Part shown: positions 34,404 to 42,308 of the stretch, piece by piece
How the letters are laid out: the number at the start of each line of letters is the position of its first letter
Numbering within the stretch: the first letter of the stretch is position 1
Assembly: GCA_025937785.1 (NCBI GenBank)
Contig: JAICQQ010000025.1
Location: 1-60,729, forward strand
Direction of reading: 5' to 3'
Length of the DNA: 60,729 bases
Source of the DNA: Polyangiaceae bacterium
GTDB lineage: Bacteria > Myxococcota_A > Polyangia > Polyangiales > Polyangiaceae
Notes under the pieces: generated by a model
Seen by the model: only the letters and a program-made list of their open reading frames with translations
Database searches by the model: none
What the model was told of the DNA's origin: nothing
Program-made: the position numbers and the translations under genes

Positions 34404-34419
34404 TGGTACACTGTTTGCT
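34404..34419 (+). promoter_or_regulatory. sigma54-type promoter (-24/-12)
   Basis: TGGTACACTGTTTGCT matches the sigma54 consensus TGGCACG-N4-TTGCW with GG and GC 10 nt apart, the invariant spacing. It differs from the consensus only at the fourth and seventh bases. It lies 58 bp upstream of the DUF2330 start, leaving about 48 nt of leader with a GGAGA ribosome binding site. If real, expression needs an enhancer-binding protein, as is common for myxobacterial developmental genes. Confidence 0.6.
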
Positions 34420-34477
34420 CTAGCATGCGGCGCGGGGGGCAGTGGCTGATGGCCGCCCGAACGTTAGGAGAACGCAG

Positions 34478-36337
34478 ATGAAGATTATCAAACTTGCGAC
34501 GGTCGTCGGGGCTGCGCTGGCGCCGTTCGTGGTCGGTCTGGGGGAGGCACGCGCCTGTGGTGGATTCTTCTGCGGCCGGCAACCCGTCGATCAGACCGCT
34601 GAGCGCATCTTGTTCGAGATCGGCGACGGCTCAGTCACCATGACCACGCAGATCTCGTTCGCTGGCGACGCAGAAGACTTCGCTTGGATCCTGCCGCTGC
34701 CCGAGGTGCCCGACGTGGAAAGCCTTGCGACTTTTCCGCAGCGCGCGCTGACCGCCCTCGACACCAACACGGGTCCCGATTTCATTGCTCCACTAGACTG
34801 CGCGTTCGGCTTTCCTCAAGCGGGCGGTGGTCTCAATGGCGCGGTTTCGTCGGCGACCAGCGGCGGTGGAGAGCCGCCGGTGCAAGTTCACGTCCGCGCC
34901 GAGGTGGGTGGCTACGACGTGGCCGTGATCGAGTCGCAAGATCCGGCCGCGTTGATCGAGTGGCTGCGCACCGAAGGCTACCGGGTGACGGAGCCGATGG
35001 AGCCATACGTCGAGCTGTACACCGCCGAAGGCATGAAGTTTCTCGCGCTCAAACTGCTGGAAACGGCCGACGTGAACGACATCACGCCCTTTCGTTTCAC
35101 CCTACCGGGCGATGTGCCGTCGATACCTCTGCGCATGACCGCACTCGCCGCAGAGCCCGAAATGTCGATTGTCGTCTTCGTGCTCGGGGACCAGCGGTTC
35201 GAAGGCAAGAATTGGGAGAACATCGAGATCGCCGACGACCGGATCTTGTTTCAGCTCAACTCGTGGCCGGTGAAGACGAACTGGACCTCGCTGGTAGCCC
35301 GCGGCGTCGACGAGGCAGGTGGGCAAGGCTGGGTGACCGAGTATGCGGGTACCACCACCAGCATGCGCGAGCTGCTGGCCAGTCAGATCAGCGCTGACAA
35401 TTTCGCGACCCCCGAAGACAAAGAGGCCGCGGAAGCGCTGGCGGAAGTGCTGACCCCGCACCCGTACCTGACGCGGCTCTACTCGCGACTCTCCGCGGAA
35501 GAGATGACCTTCGACCCAATCTTCGGGCGGAGTGCCGGCGAGGACGTGAGCCGTGCTCGTCAGCTTTCGCGCGTGGTCGACGGCGTCGACCAATGTGCCG
35601 ACGTGGCGGTTTCGGCGGATCCGTGCACGTTCGCCACCTGCGGGGCGGGCGGCATCTGCCGTCCGGTGACCCAGGTCGATACCAACGGCACCGAAACCAC
35701 GGTTGCTGCCTGCGGCTGTGTGCCCGGCGCCACGGCGCGCACCACGTTCGCGCCGGACGGCAGCCCCACCGTCATCTGTCAGGATCAGCGCATGAGCTTT
35801 CTGAATCCGGGCGATCAAGCAGCCGGGGCGGAGGCGCTCCCGGACCCTTGTGCCACTTTCAGCTGTGGTGACAACGGCAGCTGCGTGCCGGTGAACATGA
35901 CCCCGACCTGCGTGTGCAACCAGGGCTTCGTGGCCGTCGCAGCGCTGAACGCGGAGGGCATGCGGCTGACCACCTGCGCGGCTCCGGACGCTGCGATTCC
36001 CGAGTCGTTCTACAACCAGAGGTTGCCCGAGCTGCCGCCCGAAATCCCCGGCGGGCGACCGGTGGACGTCCCGGATCCCGAGCCCACCACGGGCTCGGCT
36101 GGTGCCTCGACCAGCTCGAGCACGACCGGACTGGGTGGCAGCGGCTCCGGCGTCGGCGGCTCCGGGGTCGGCGCCGGCGGTCAGCCGAACGCCGCCGACT
36201 CGAAAGGTTCGGGCGGCGGCTGCAGCATCGTGGCGGGCTCGAGCGCTCCCACGGGCGCGCTCGCGCTGGCCTTGGCGGGCCTCGCGTTCGCGGCGGCTCG
36301 GCGCCGCGCATCGCGGCCCGTCGGCAACGATCGTTGA
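34478..36337 (+). CDS. DUF2330 protein with Cys-rich region and MYXO-CTERM-like tail
   Basis: The protein is 619 residues from the ATG at 34478-34480 (GGAGA six nt upstream). The signal peptide LATVVGAALAPFVVGLGEARA ends directly before CGGFFCG, the usual DUF2330 opening. The DUF2330 domain (PF10092) follows with MTTQISFAGDAEDFAWILPL and SLATFPQRAL. Two Cys-rich EGF-like patches (CTFATCGAGGICRP, CATFSCGDNGSCVP) lie at about 385-490. The C-terminus is a Gly/Ser linker, GGGCSIV, a hydrophobic stretch and ARRRAS, the layout of a MYXO-CTERM sorting tail. It is thus probably anchored at the cell surface. A shorter paralogue lies at 42309-43712. Confidence 0.8.
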   Translation: MKIIKLATVVGAALAPFVVGLGEARACGGFFCGRQPVDQTAERILFEIGDGSVTMTTQISFAGDAEDFAWILPLPEVPDVESLATFPQRALTALDTNTGPDFIAPLDCAFGFPQAGGGLNGAVSSATSGGGEPPVQVHVRAEVGGYDVAVIESQDPAALIEWLRTEGYRVTEPMEPYVELYTAEGMKFLALKLLETADVNDITPFRFTLPGDVPSIPLRMTALAAEPEMSIVVFVLGDQRFEGKNWENIEIADDRILFQLNSWPVKTNWTSLVARGVDEAGGQGWVTEYAGTTTSMRELLASQISADNFATPEDKEAAEALAEVLTPHPYLTRLYSRLSAEEMTFDPIFGRSAGEDVSRARQLSRVVDGVDQCADVAVSADPCTFATCGAGGICRPVTQVDTNGTETTVAACGCVPGATARTTFAPDGSPTVICQDQRMSFLNPGDQAAGAEALPDPCATFSCGDNGSCVPVNMTPTCVCNQGFVAVAALNAEGMRLTTCAAPDAAIPESFYNQRLPELPPEIPGGRPVDVPDPEPTTGSAGASTSSSTTGLGGSGSGVGGSGVGAGGQPNAADSKGSGGGCSIVAGSSAPTGALALALAGLAFAAARRRASRPVGNDR

Positions 36338-36345
36338 GTCGCGGG

Positions 36346-38145
36346 CTATTCCAGTGTGTCGCGGGCGCCTTGAATGGGCTCGAGGAAAATCTCTCCCAGT
36401 GTTTGAGGGACGAACCCGGTCTCGATGCGACGTGTCAGGCGGCAGGCTCGTTCTTCACTGGTGAGTGAGCGCGTCACTTCGTGGCGCTGGCAAGCGCGCG
36501 TCAGTACGGACAATGCGCGAGAGCGTTCCCCACGATGCGCCAAGAATGCTCCGAATTCGATGCAACTGTCGAGATCGTCGGCTGGGCCCAGGCACTGGCG
36601 TTCGAGCAAGAGTCCGGTCGCTTCGCCGCGTCCGCCGGCCCAGTCGATCTGCGCCACGGCACGGCACGACCTCACGTGCTCGTGGTTGGTGCACAGCTTG
36701 AACAGATTCTGCCGCGCTTCGTTGCTGCTGCCGGCGAGGTATTGGGTCAGGTAAACGTCGTGGCACGCCGGTAGGTGACCGGCGCTGCAGGCGCGTGAAA
36801 GCAGTTGGTGCCCGGTGCTCGCCTGGGTGAAGCGGCGCGAGTTGCCGAACACGTTGGCAAGCATGCGGCAACCGGCCTCGTTCCCTGTCTGGCACGCCGA
36901 CAGCGCGTACCCCAAGGCGGCCGAAGGGTTGCCGTCATCGAGACTGGGTTGCACGAGCGCGCCGCACGCAGCCGAAGAACCGAGGGCACAGGCTTTCTGC
37001 TGGAGCCCGAGCGGTGCTTCGGGTGGAACCAGCGAGCAGGTCGTGTTCGAGAGGGCGGTCGCCAACTGAAAACAAGCGTGCGGGTCGTCCGCGGCGCAGG
37101 CACCGCGCGCCCCGCCACAGAAGGCCTCGGCGCCGATACGACCGGCCGCGAGCTCGTGTTCACGGGCCTCGGCGCAGAGCGAGCGCTCGCCTTGGCAATG
37201 CTCGGAGAGCGCCTGCGAGACCGGGATCTCGGCGGCGGTTACGGCCGGCCCCGCCAGCTCGACGTCGTAACCATCCGCGTCGCTCCAGCCGTGGGTTGCG
37301 CCCAGCAAACACGCCCCCGGCGCGCCTTGCCGGCAGGCGGCGGACCAGGTCGCGAGTTGCTCACGGGGTAGCGGTCGGTCGTGCTGCAACGACAGCGTGC
37401 TCGCTGCGGCGAGTTGAGCGCTCTTGGCCCGAAAGCGCAGGTCCGCGCGCAGCGCCCGCTCGAGGGTTGCCTGGAGCCGACCGTTGACGGCGAGCTCATC
37501 TACGGGTGCGTCTCGTGCCAGGGCGTACGCAAGCTCGCCCAGGCGATGACACGCGGGCGCGTGTCGTTGCTCGCAGAGTTTCGCCAGTGTGCGGAAGCGA
37601 TGCTCGAGGACGCGCAGCTCGCGCGCTGGCGTTTCGCTCCACGCCGGTAGCCTCGACCACGACGCGAGATCGAGGCTAGCCACGCAGCTGTCCAGGTTAC
37701 CCGCGCGGCATTTCTCATCCAGCCCGCTCTTGAGCCGCTCGAGGGCGGCCGAGCGTGATCGTTCGACTTCCGCCGTTCGATCTGCCGCTTGCAGCATGGA
37801 GCGCGTGGGGCCAGCGCTGGCGAGCCCCAAGCCGTCGTCCCACATCCTGCGCTGGCGGGCGCTGGCCGGAGACTTGCGCTGCCGCGGCGGACGCGCAGCT
37901 ACTTCGGAACGAGGCGCGGGTGGCTCGCAGGTGACCACCCACTGCGATTGGGAGATGGGGTGCACGACCTTGTCGCTGTTCGGGCAGCGCAGGCGCACAG
38001 CCTCGCGCTCGCAGGCTCCGGGTTGGCGGCAGCGAACCTCGACCGCGGGTCCCGCCGCGGTCTCGAGCGGGCGCACGCTCACGGATTGGCACGCCAGCGC
38101 GCTCGCGCCAACAACGGTCATGCCCAACCAACTGTACCGACGCAT
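36346..38145 (-). CDS. Sel1/TPR-like Cys-rich lipoprotein
   Basis: The protein is 599 residues from the ATG at 38143-38145, preferred because VVGASALAC is a lipobox; the frame to 38760 adds 205 residues that lie antisense to the metallophosphoesterase. From about 130 onward the sequence is helical, with repeated GxxxAC or CxxGxxxAC motifs (RACSAGHLPACHDVYL, ACALGSSAACGALV, SACQTGNEAGCRMLA). This is the helix-pair pattern of Sel1-like repeats with paired Cys. Such proteins often act as scaffolds or secretion-system lipoproteins. It is convergent with the DUF2330 gene, with stop codons 9 bp apart. Confidence 0.7.
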   Translation of the reverse strand: MRRYSWLGMTVVGASALACQSVSVRPLETAAGPAVEVRCRQPGACEREAVRLRCPNSDKVVHPISQSQWVVTCEPPAPRSEVAARPPRQRKSPASARQRRMWDDGLGLASAGPTRSMLQAADRTAEVERSRSAALERLKSGLDEKCRAGNLDSCVASLDLASWSRLPAWSETPARELRVLEHRFRTLAKLCEQRHAPACHRLGELAYALARDAPVDELAVNGRLQATLERALRADLRFRAKSAQLAAASTLSLQHDRPLPREQLATWSAACRQGAPGACLLGATHGWSDADGYDVELAGPAVTAAEIPVSQALSEHCQGERSLCAEAREHELAAGRIGAEAFCGGARGACAADDPHACFQLATALSNTTCSLVPPEAPLGLQQKACALGSSAACGALVQPSLDDGNPSAALGYALSACQTGNEAGCRMLANVFGNSRRFTQASTGHQLLSRACSAGHLPACHDVYLTQYLAGSSNEARQNLFKLCTNHEHVRSCRAVAQIDWAGGRGEATGLLLERQCLGPADDLDSCIEFGAFLAHRGERSRALSVLTRACQRHEVTRSLTSEERACRLTRRIETGFVPQTLGEIFLEPIQGARDTLE

Positions 38146-38277
38146 CCCCAAGGTGCGAGTGGACCACACCCGGGCGCGAAGTTCAATCCTGCATGCCGGC
38201 AGGCTTGCTTCCAGCCTGGCCTCGCGACGGCGCCGCGTAGGACGGGTGCTGGCTGGTGACGGGGCCGCGCCGGTCCT

Positions 38278-39531
38278 ATGCTGCTCGGCATCGTGTTTTT
38301 CGTCGTCATCACCCTGTTGATCGGGCTCCTGAACTGGCGCGCGCTTCGTTGGCTCGACAGCAGTTTCGGGCTTGGCAAGCCCGCGGTGCGTGTGCTCGCC
38401 GTCCTGCTTGCTGGTTCGTGGCTCTGCATTCTCGCGGGGCGTTTCGCTAGTCGTGCCGGGTATGACTTGCCCGAGGCCCTGTTCGTGGTGGCGTTTGCGG
38501 TGCAGCTCGCGGCGCTCATCAGCGTGGGCCTGCTCTTGCCGCTCGACCTGGTGCGCGGCGTCTTGCGTGTATACAGCGGGTTGAAGCGGAACCGTGAGCG
38601 CGGGGCGGCAGGCAAAGCCGTACCGGCTGAAGTGCTCGCCCCGGCTGCGGCGAGTACGCGGATCACCACGCGTCGCGAGTTCGCGTCGCAGGTGGCCGTG
38701 GGCTCCGCCTTTCTGATCGGCGGGGGCAGCTCGATCTACGGGGCGCTGGTGGGACGCCACGACTACGTGGTCGAGGAAGTACCGCTGCGTCTCCCCGGGC
38801 TTTCACGAGCCTTCGATGGCTTCAGCATCGTCCAGCTCTCTGATCTGCACATCGGCCAATTCGTCCACGACGCGGAGCTCGCCGCGGCCGAAGAACTGGT
38901 ACGCAGTACGCGCGCCGACTTGATCGTGCTCACGGGAGATTTGGTCGACCACGATCCCCGCTTTGCCGAGCGGCTGGGGCGTTTCGCGCGACGCCTGCAG
39001 CCCCTCGCCCGCTACGGAGTGGCGGCCATCTCCGGGAATCACGACTACTACGCAGGGATCGAACCCGTCGTCGACGCGCTCAGGCGCGGCGGAGCGCGTG
39101 TGCTCAGGAACGAAGCCGTGGTGCTGGGTGATGCCGCGGCCGGTGTCGCGCTCTTGGGGGTCGACGACGTGCGAGCACCGCGTTTCGGTGAGCACGGGCC
39201 CGATGTGGCCCGCGCCGTCGACGCGCTGCCCCGCCTCGGGGGCCGTACCGCGCCGGCCCGGGACTTGCCGCGCGTGCTGCTCTGCCACAACCCCGTATAT
39301 TTCGAGGCCGCGCAAGGCCACGTGGGCTTGCAGCTGTCTGGCCACACGCACGGCGGGCAGGTCAACCCGCTCGTGCGCCCCGCCGATTGGGTGCTTCGTC
39401 ACGGGTGGATCGCCGGCCTTTACGAAGCCCAGGGCTCGCGCTTGTACGTGAACCGCGGCTTCGGGACGGCGGGTCCCCCGGCGCGCGTAGGAGCGCCTCC
39501 GGAGGTGACGCGTATCGTGCTCACCGCGTAA
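38278..39531 (+). CDS. membrane metallophosphoesterase (YaeI-like)
   Basis: This 417-residue protein has three N-terminal hydrophobic segments (about 1-18, 36-55, 68-90), a charged linker and then a calcineurin-type phosphoesterase domain. The metal ligands are all visible: SDLHIG (Asp189, His191), LTGDLVDHD (Asp221), SGNHDYY (Asn254, His255), LLCHNP (His337) and SGHTHGG (His356, His358). The arrangement is like YaeI/YkoQ membrane phosphoesterases that act on phospholipid headgroups such as UDP-diacylglucosamine, so lipid substrates are possible. The start ATG is 132 bp from the divergent Sel1-like gene. Confidence 0.8.
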   Translation: MLLGIVFFVVITLLIGLLNWRALRWLDSSFGLGKPAVRVLAVLLAGSWLCILAGRFASRAGYDLPEALFVVAFAVQLAALISVGLLLPLDLVRGVLRVYSGLKRNRERGAAGKAVPAEVLAPAAASTRITTRREFASQVAVGSAFLIGGGSSIYGALVGRHDYVVEEVPLRLPGLSRAFDGFSIVQLSDLHIGQFVHDAELAAAEELVRSTRADLIVLTGDLVDHDPRFAERLGRFARRLQPLARYGVAAISGNHDYYAGIEPVVDALRRGGARVLRNEAVVLGDAAAGVALLGVDDVRAPRFGEHGPDVARAVDALPRLGGRTAPARDLPRVLLCHNPVYFEAAQGHVGLQLSGHTHGGQVNPLVRPADWVLRHGWIAGLYEAQGSRLYVNRGFGTAGPPARVGAPPEVTRIVLTA

Positions 39532-39545
39532 AATCTGACGCCGCT

Positions 39546-39950
39546 TCAGAAGCGCCGAGTGCGCGCGTTACCGTCGAAGTCCAAGCAGTCGCTGACGCGC
39601 AGCCGCTGCACCGGCGACAGCTGCTCGAGCTCGAAGTAGCGATGCTCTGAGTGCTCGTCGCTGAGCTTGACGACGGCGGTGTCGGCCAGGTGGCAACGGA
39701 ACACGGCCGCATGGGCCTGCAGCAGCGAGTGATAGTACACGCCGCTCAGATACGTGACGAGAACGTCGCAGCCGAGCTCTTCGTGACATTCTCGGACCAA
39801 TGCCTCGTGCAGCGTTTCGCCGGGTTCGAGTCCACCGCCCGGCAGCCCCCAGGCTTCGTCGCCGTAGGCGGCCTTCAGCAAGAGGATGCGTCCAGATGCC
39901 TCCGTGATCACGGCATGGGCACTCAACCGGAATCTGTCGTCGAAGCCCAC
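39546..39950 (-). CDS. NUDIX hydrolase
   Basis: The protein is 134 residues from GTG 39948-39950, one base after the stop of the M20 gene; a longer frame would overlap that gene by 50 bp. The Nudix box is complete: GGGLEPGETLHEALVRECHEEL fits G-x5-E-x7-R-E-x2-E-E-x-G, with metal-binding Glu residues present. Nudix enzymes hydrolyse nucleoside diphosphates linked to a second moiety. The substrate here is not defined. It is coupled to the amidohydrolase upstream. Confidence 0.85.
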   Translation of the reverse strand: MGFDDRFRLSAHAVITEASGRILLLKAAYGDEAWGLPGGGLEPGETLHEALVRECHEELGCDVLVTYLSGVYYHSLLQAHAAVFRCHLADTAVVKLSDEHSEHRYFELEQLSPVQRLRVSDCLDFDGNARTRRF

Positions 39951-39951
39951 G

Positions 39952-41118
39952 CTAGCTTCTCGCGAAGAAGGTCTCGGCGAGCTTGACCCAATAAGCCACA
40001 CCGAACGCGGCAGCCGAGTCGTTGAAGTCGTAGTGCGGGTTGTGCAGCAGACAACTCCCCTCGGTCGGGCCGTTGCCGAGCCAGATGTAAGCGCCCGGGA
40101 GTTGTTTCAACATGAAAGCAAAGTCTTCGGCGCCCATGCTGGGGGGTAGGTCGGTGCGCACGTTTTCTGCGCCCACCAACGCTTCGGTGACCCTCTGACA
40201 GAGCTCGGCTTCCGCCCTGGTGTTGACGGTCGGCGGGTAACCGCGGCGGTACATGACCTCGGCGCTCGCACCGTGCGCGCGGGCGATACCCTCAGCGAGG
40301 TCCCTCAGGTTGCGCTCCAGAAAATTGCTGATGTTCTCGTCGAAGCTGCGCGCCGTACCGCGCAGGCGCGCCTCTTCCGGGATCACTGCCCAGGCGTCGC
40401 CGGCATGAAACTGCGTGATGCTGACGACACCTGAGGTCAGCGGGGGCAACTTGCGGCTGACGATGGTCTGCGCCGCGCTGACAATCGCTGCGCCGATCTG
40501 GATCGGGTCGATCCCGAGGTCGGGCATGGCGCCGTGACAGCCGCGGCCTTTGACCACGATTTCGAACTGATCCGAGCCCGCCATCATGGGGCCTGAGCGA
40601 ACCGCGAACTGCCCCAGCGGGAGCCCGGGCCAATTGTGCATGCCGAACACGGCCTCCGCCGGGAAGCGCCGGAAGAGGCCCTCGTCGACCATCGCCGCCC
40701 CGCCGCCGGCGCTCTCTTCGGCGGGCTGGAACACGAAATGCACCGTACCTGCCGGCGGGTGCTCCGCCAGCCGCTTGGCGGCGCCCAGTAGCATCGCGGT
40801 GTGCCCGTCGTGTCCGCAGGCGTGCATGGTCTTGCTGTGCACTGACCGGTGCTCGAAAGTGTTCCGCTCCTCGATGGGCAGCGCATCCATGTCGGCGCGG
40901 AGCGCGATGGCGCGGCTGGGTACCTCGCGCCCCCGCAAACTACCGACCACGCCGGTTTTCGCGATCCCCGTGGCTACCTCGAGTCCGAACGAGCGAAGTT
41001 TTTCGGCTACGAAGCGGCTGGTACGCTCTTCAGCGAAGGCGAGCTCCGGGTGGCGATGAATGTCGCGGCGCCAGCGCGCGACCTCTTCCAAATCGTCGGT
41101 TCGTAGCGAGGGGATCAT
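39952..41118 (-). CDS. M20-family metal-dependent amidohydrolase/peptidase
   Basis: The protein is 388 residues from the ATG at 41116-41118 (AGGAAA upstream; a frame to 41175 is less likely). It has WRRDIHRHPELAFAEERTS at the start, ACGHDGHTAMLLGAAKRLAE as the first zinc-binding segment, FQPAEESAGGGAAM with the catalytic Glu pair, and a final SCLLHNPHYDFND with a His ligand. The middle is the dimerisation domain. This is the hippurate hydrolase/indole-3-acetyl-amino acid hydrolase type of M20. The substrate is likely an N-acyl amino acid. It forms an operon with the NUDIX gene. Confidence 0.85.
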   Translation of the reverse strand: MIPSLRTDDLEEVARWRRDIHRHPELAFAEERTSRFVAEKLRSFGLEVATGIAKTGVVGSLRGREVPSRAIALRADMDALPIEERNTFEHRSVHSKTMHACGHDGHTAMLLGAAKRLAEHPPAGTVHFVFQPAEESAGGGAAMVDEGLFRRFPAEAVFGMHNWPGLPLGQFAVRSGPMMAGSDQFEIVVKGRGCHGAMPDLGIDPIQIGAAIVSAAQTIVSRKLPPLTSGVVSITQFHAGDAWAVIPEEARLRGTARSFDENISNFLERNLRDLAEGIARAHGASAEVMYRRGYPPTVNTRAEAELCQRVTEALVGAENVRTDLPPSMGAEDFAFMLKQLPGAYIWLGNGPTEGSCLLHNPHYDFNDSAAAFGVAYWVKLAETFFARS

Positions 41119-41726
41119 GGGTAGGTTTCCTGGTTCGGTTTCAGGTGCTGTAAAGTGAGGCTCGTGCCTTGACAAGTCGCAGGTGCGTCACTCATACTGC
41201 ACACAGTCCAATGAAGCTCTGAATCAAAGCGTGCTGTTCAACAGCAACTTCCACGCCGCTGCGTTGAGCAGACGTGCTGCCTCGGACCGGCGGGAAGCCT
41301 TTGTGACAGAAGCCGTGAGGGTACTGTTTCTGCTGTATTTTCGGCAGGTGGGGCATGGTTCGGAGGAACCGGTGCTCCCGGCAGTGACCTGATCGCTTCT
41401 GAGTTCAGCGGTGACGTTTCGCCACCGCTGGGCGCACCGCGAGGGTCGCATGCGCTTCGATCAGAGTCGTGGATTGGCCTGGCCATTTCTTCGCTCGGCT
41501 CCAGCGTGTGCAGCTCTCGCGTGATGCCTCGGATCACCGAGGCGGTGTCCGTCGTTTCTGTCCCTCGGTGACAGCCGACCCGGAGCCGCCAGCGCGGCAT
41601 CGGGACTCGTGTGTCCTCCAGCCGCTCGTCTCAGCAATGCGACGAACGGTGCACGTCGTCGGGACTCACTGGTTCACTCGTAGCCACGGGCGCGCCGTTA
41701 CGAGCGCCAGCCCGTGAGGAGTCGTT
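41119..41726. other. intergenic region, no gene supported
   Basis: Open frames of 60-110 codons exist on both strands but lack ribosome binding sites and recognisable domains. A weak stem AGCGGTG/CACCGCT lies near 41407-41429. The stretch must contain the promoter of the M20 operon, and possibly that of the small ORF that follows. Confidence 0.4.
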
Positions 41727-41948
41727 ATGTCTTTCAAAAGGAAAATCGCACGCCGGCAAGGCTCGGACGTCGTGGCGTCCGAGCCTGGCGCAGAGCAAAT
41801 CGTACAGGCCCCTCCACAGCTGGCGGTGCCGAGTACACTCGTGTGGGACGTCGCCATGCCGAGGGCTGCACGGTACGCGCCGGTGCATGCCGATCGCGGA
41901 CGGATGGTCGCCCGGCGCACGCCGGGCAAGGCGAGCGGGCATCGCTAA
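41727..41948 (+). CDS. small basic protein of unknown function
   Basis: This is a 73-codon frame starting MSFKRKIARRQ with GAGGAG five bases before the ATG, one of the best ribosome binding sites in the window. The product is basic at the N-terminus and otherwise featureless. A strong two-tier hairpin (41962-42000) begins 14 bp after its stop. A perfect 11-bp stem-loop lies inside the reading frame (41759-41786), so the segment may instead be a structured RNA. Without homologues this is a tentative gene. Confidence 0.4.
   Translation: MSFKRKIARRQGSDVVASEPGAEQIVQAPPQLAVPSTLVWDVAMPRAARYAPVHADRGRMVARRTPGKASGHR
41759..41786 (+). repeat. perfect 11-bp stem-loop
   Basis: AGGCTCGGACG (41759-41769) and CGTCCGAGCCT (41776-41786) pair perfectly around a 6-nt loop. 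It lies within the small ORF at 41727-41948. It is longer than expected by chance for so short a loop. Confidence 0.6.
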
Positions 41949-41961
41949 AGCGTGTTGAAGC

Positions 41962-42000
41962 CGCGCGCCGGGTCGGGCTTCGCCCTCCGCCCGGCGCGCG
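41962..42000 (+). terminator. two-tier GC hairpin, possible terminator or structured RNA
   Basis: The outer arms CGCGCGCCGGG (41962-41972) and CCCGGCGCGCG (41990-42000) are perfect complements, and inside them GGGC-TTC-GCCC makes a second stem. There is no T-run, so intrinsic termination is uncertain. The position 14 bp after a stop codon fits a 3' end. Confidence 0.5.
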
Positions 42001-42016
42001 CTCCCCTCGCGCGCGA

Positions 42017-42037
42017 CGGCTCCACTCGCAGGAGCCG
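42017..42037 (+). repeat. 7-bp stem-loop in hairpin cluster
   Basis: CGGCTCC and GGAGCCG pair around a 7-nt loop. The direct repeat TCCCCTCGCGCGCG lies on each side (about 42002 and 42047). With the two hairpins before it, this gives three stems within 280 bp. The rest of the stretch to 42308 holds no supported gene. Confidence 0.5.
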
Positions 42038-42308
42038 CAGGCTCGGTCCCCTCGCGCGCGCCACCGTTCGGAGCCAGCAGCCGCCGGCGCGTAGCGCGCA
42101 CACGGCTCGAACAATGTTCCGGGAACTCAGGATCGAGCAATGCGCGGAACTCCGTCGCGGCTCTATCGCGCAGACCCCGCCTGTGGGCAAGCGCCGCAAG
42201 AACGCTGCCTGATGCATCAGCATCGTACATCATAGCCCGGATCTGGAGCATCAAATGTTCTGTTCTGCCATGGCGCTGCGCTCGGTGCCTCGGCATCCTT
42301 GTGGCGCC

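Noticed and set aside
38146..38760. N-terminal extension of the Sel1-like lipoprotein
   Set aside because: It has no signal features, is His/Glu/Arg-rich, and lies antisense to the metallophosphoesterase; the lipobox starts at 38145.
41460..41520. Second sigma54 promoter (TGGCCATTTCTTCGCT)
   Set aside because: Spacing of GG and GC is right, but three of the conserved bases differ and no gene start follows closely.
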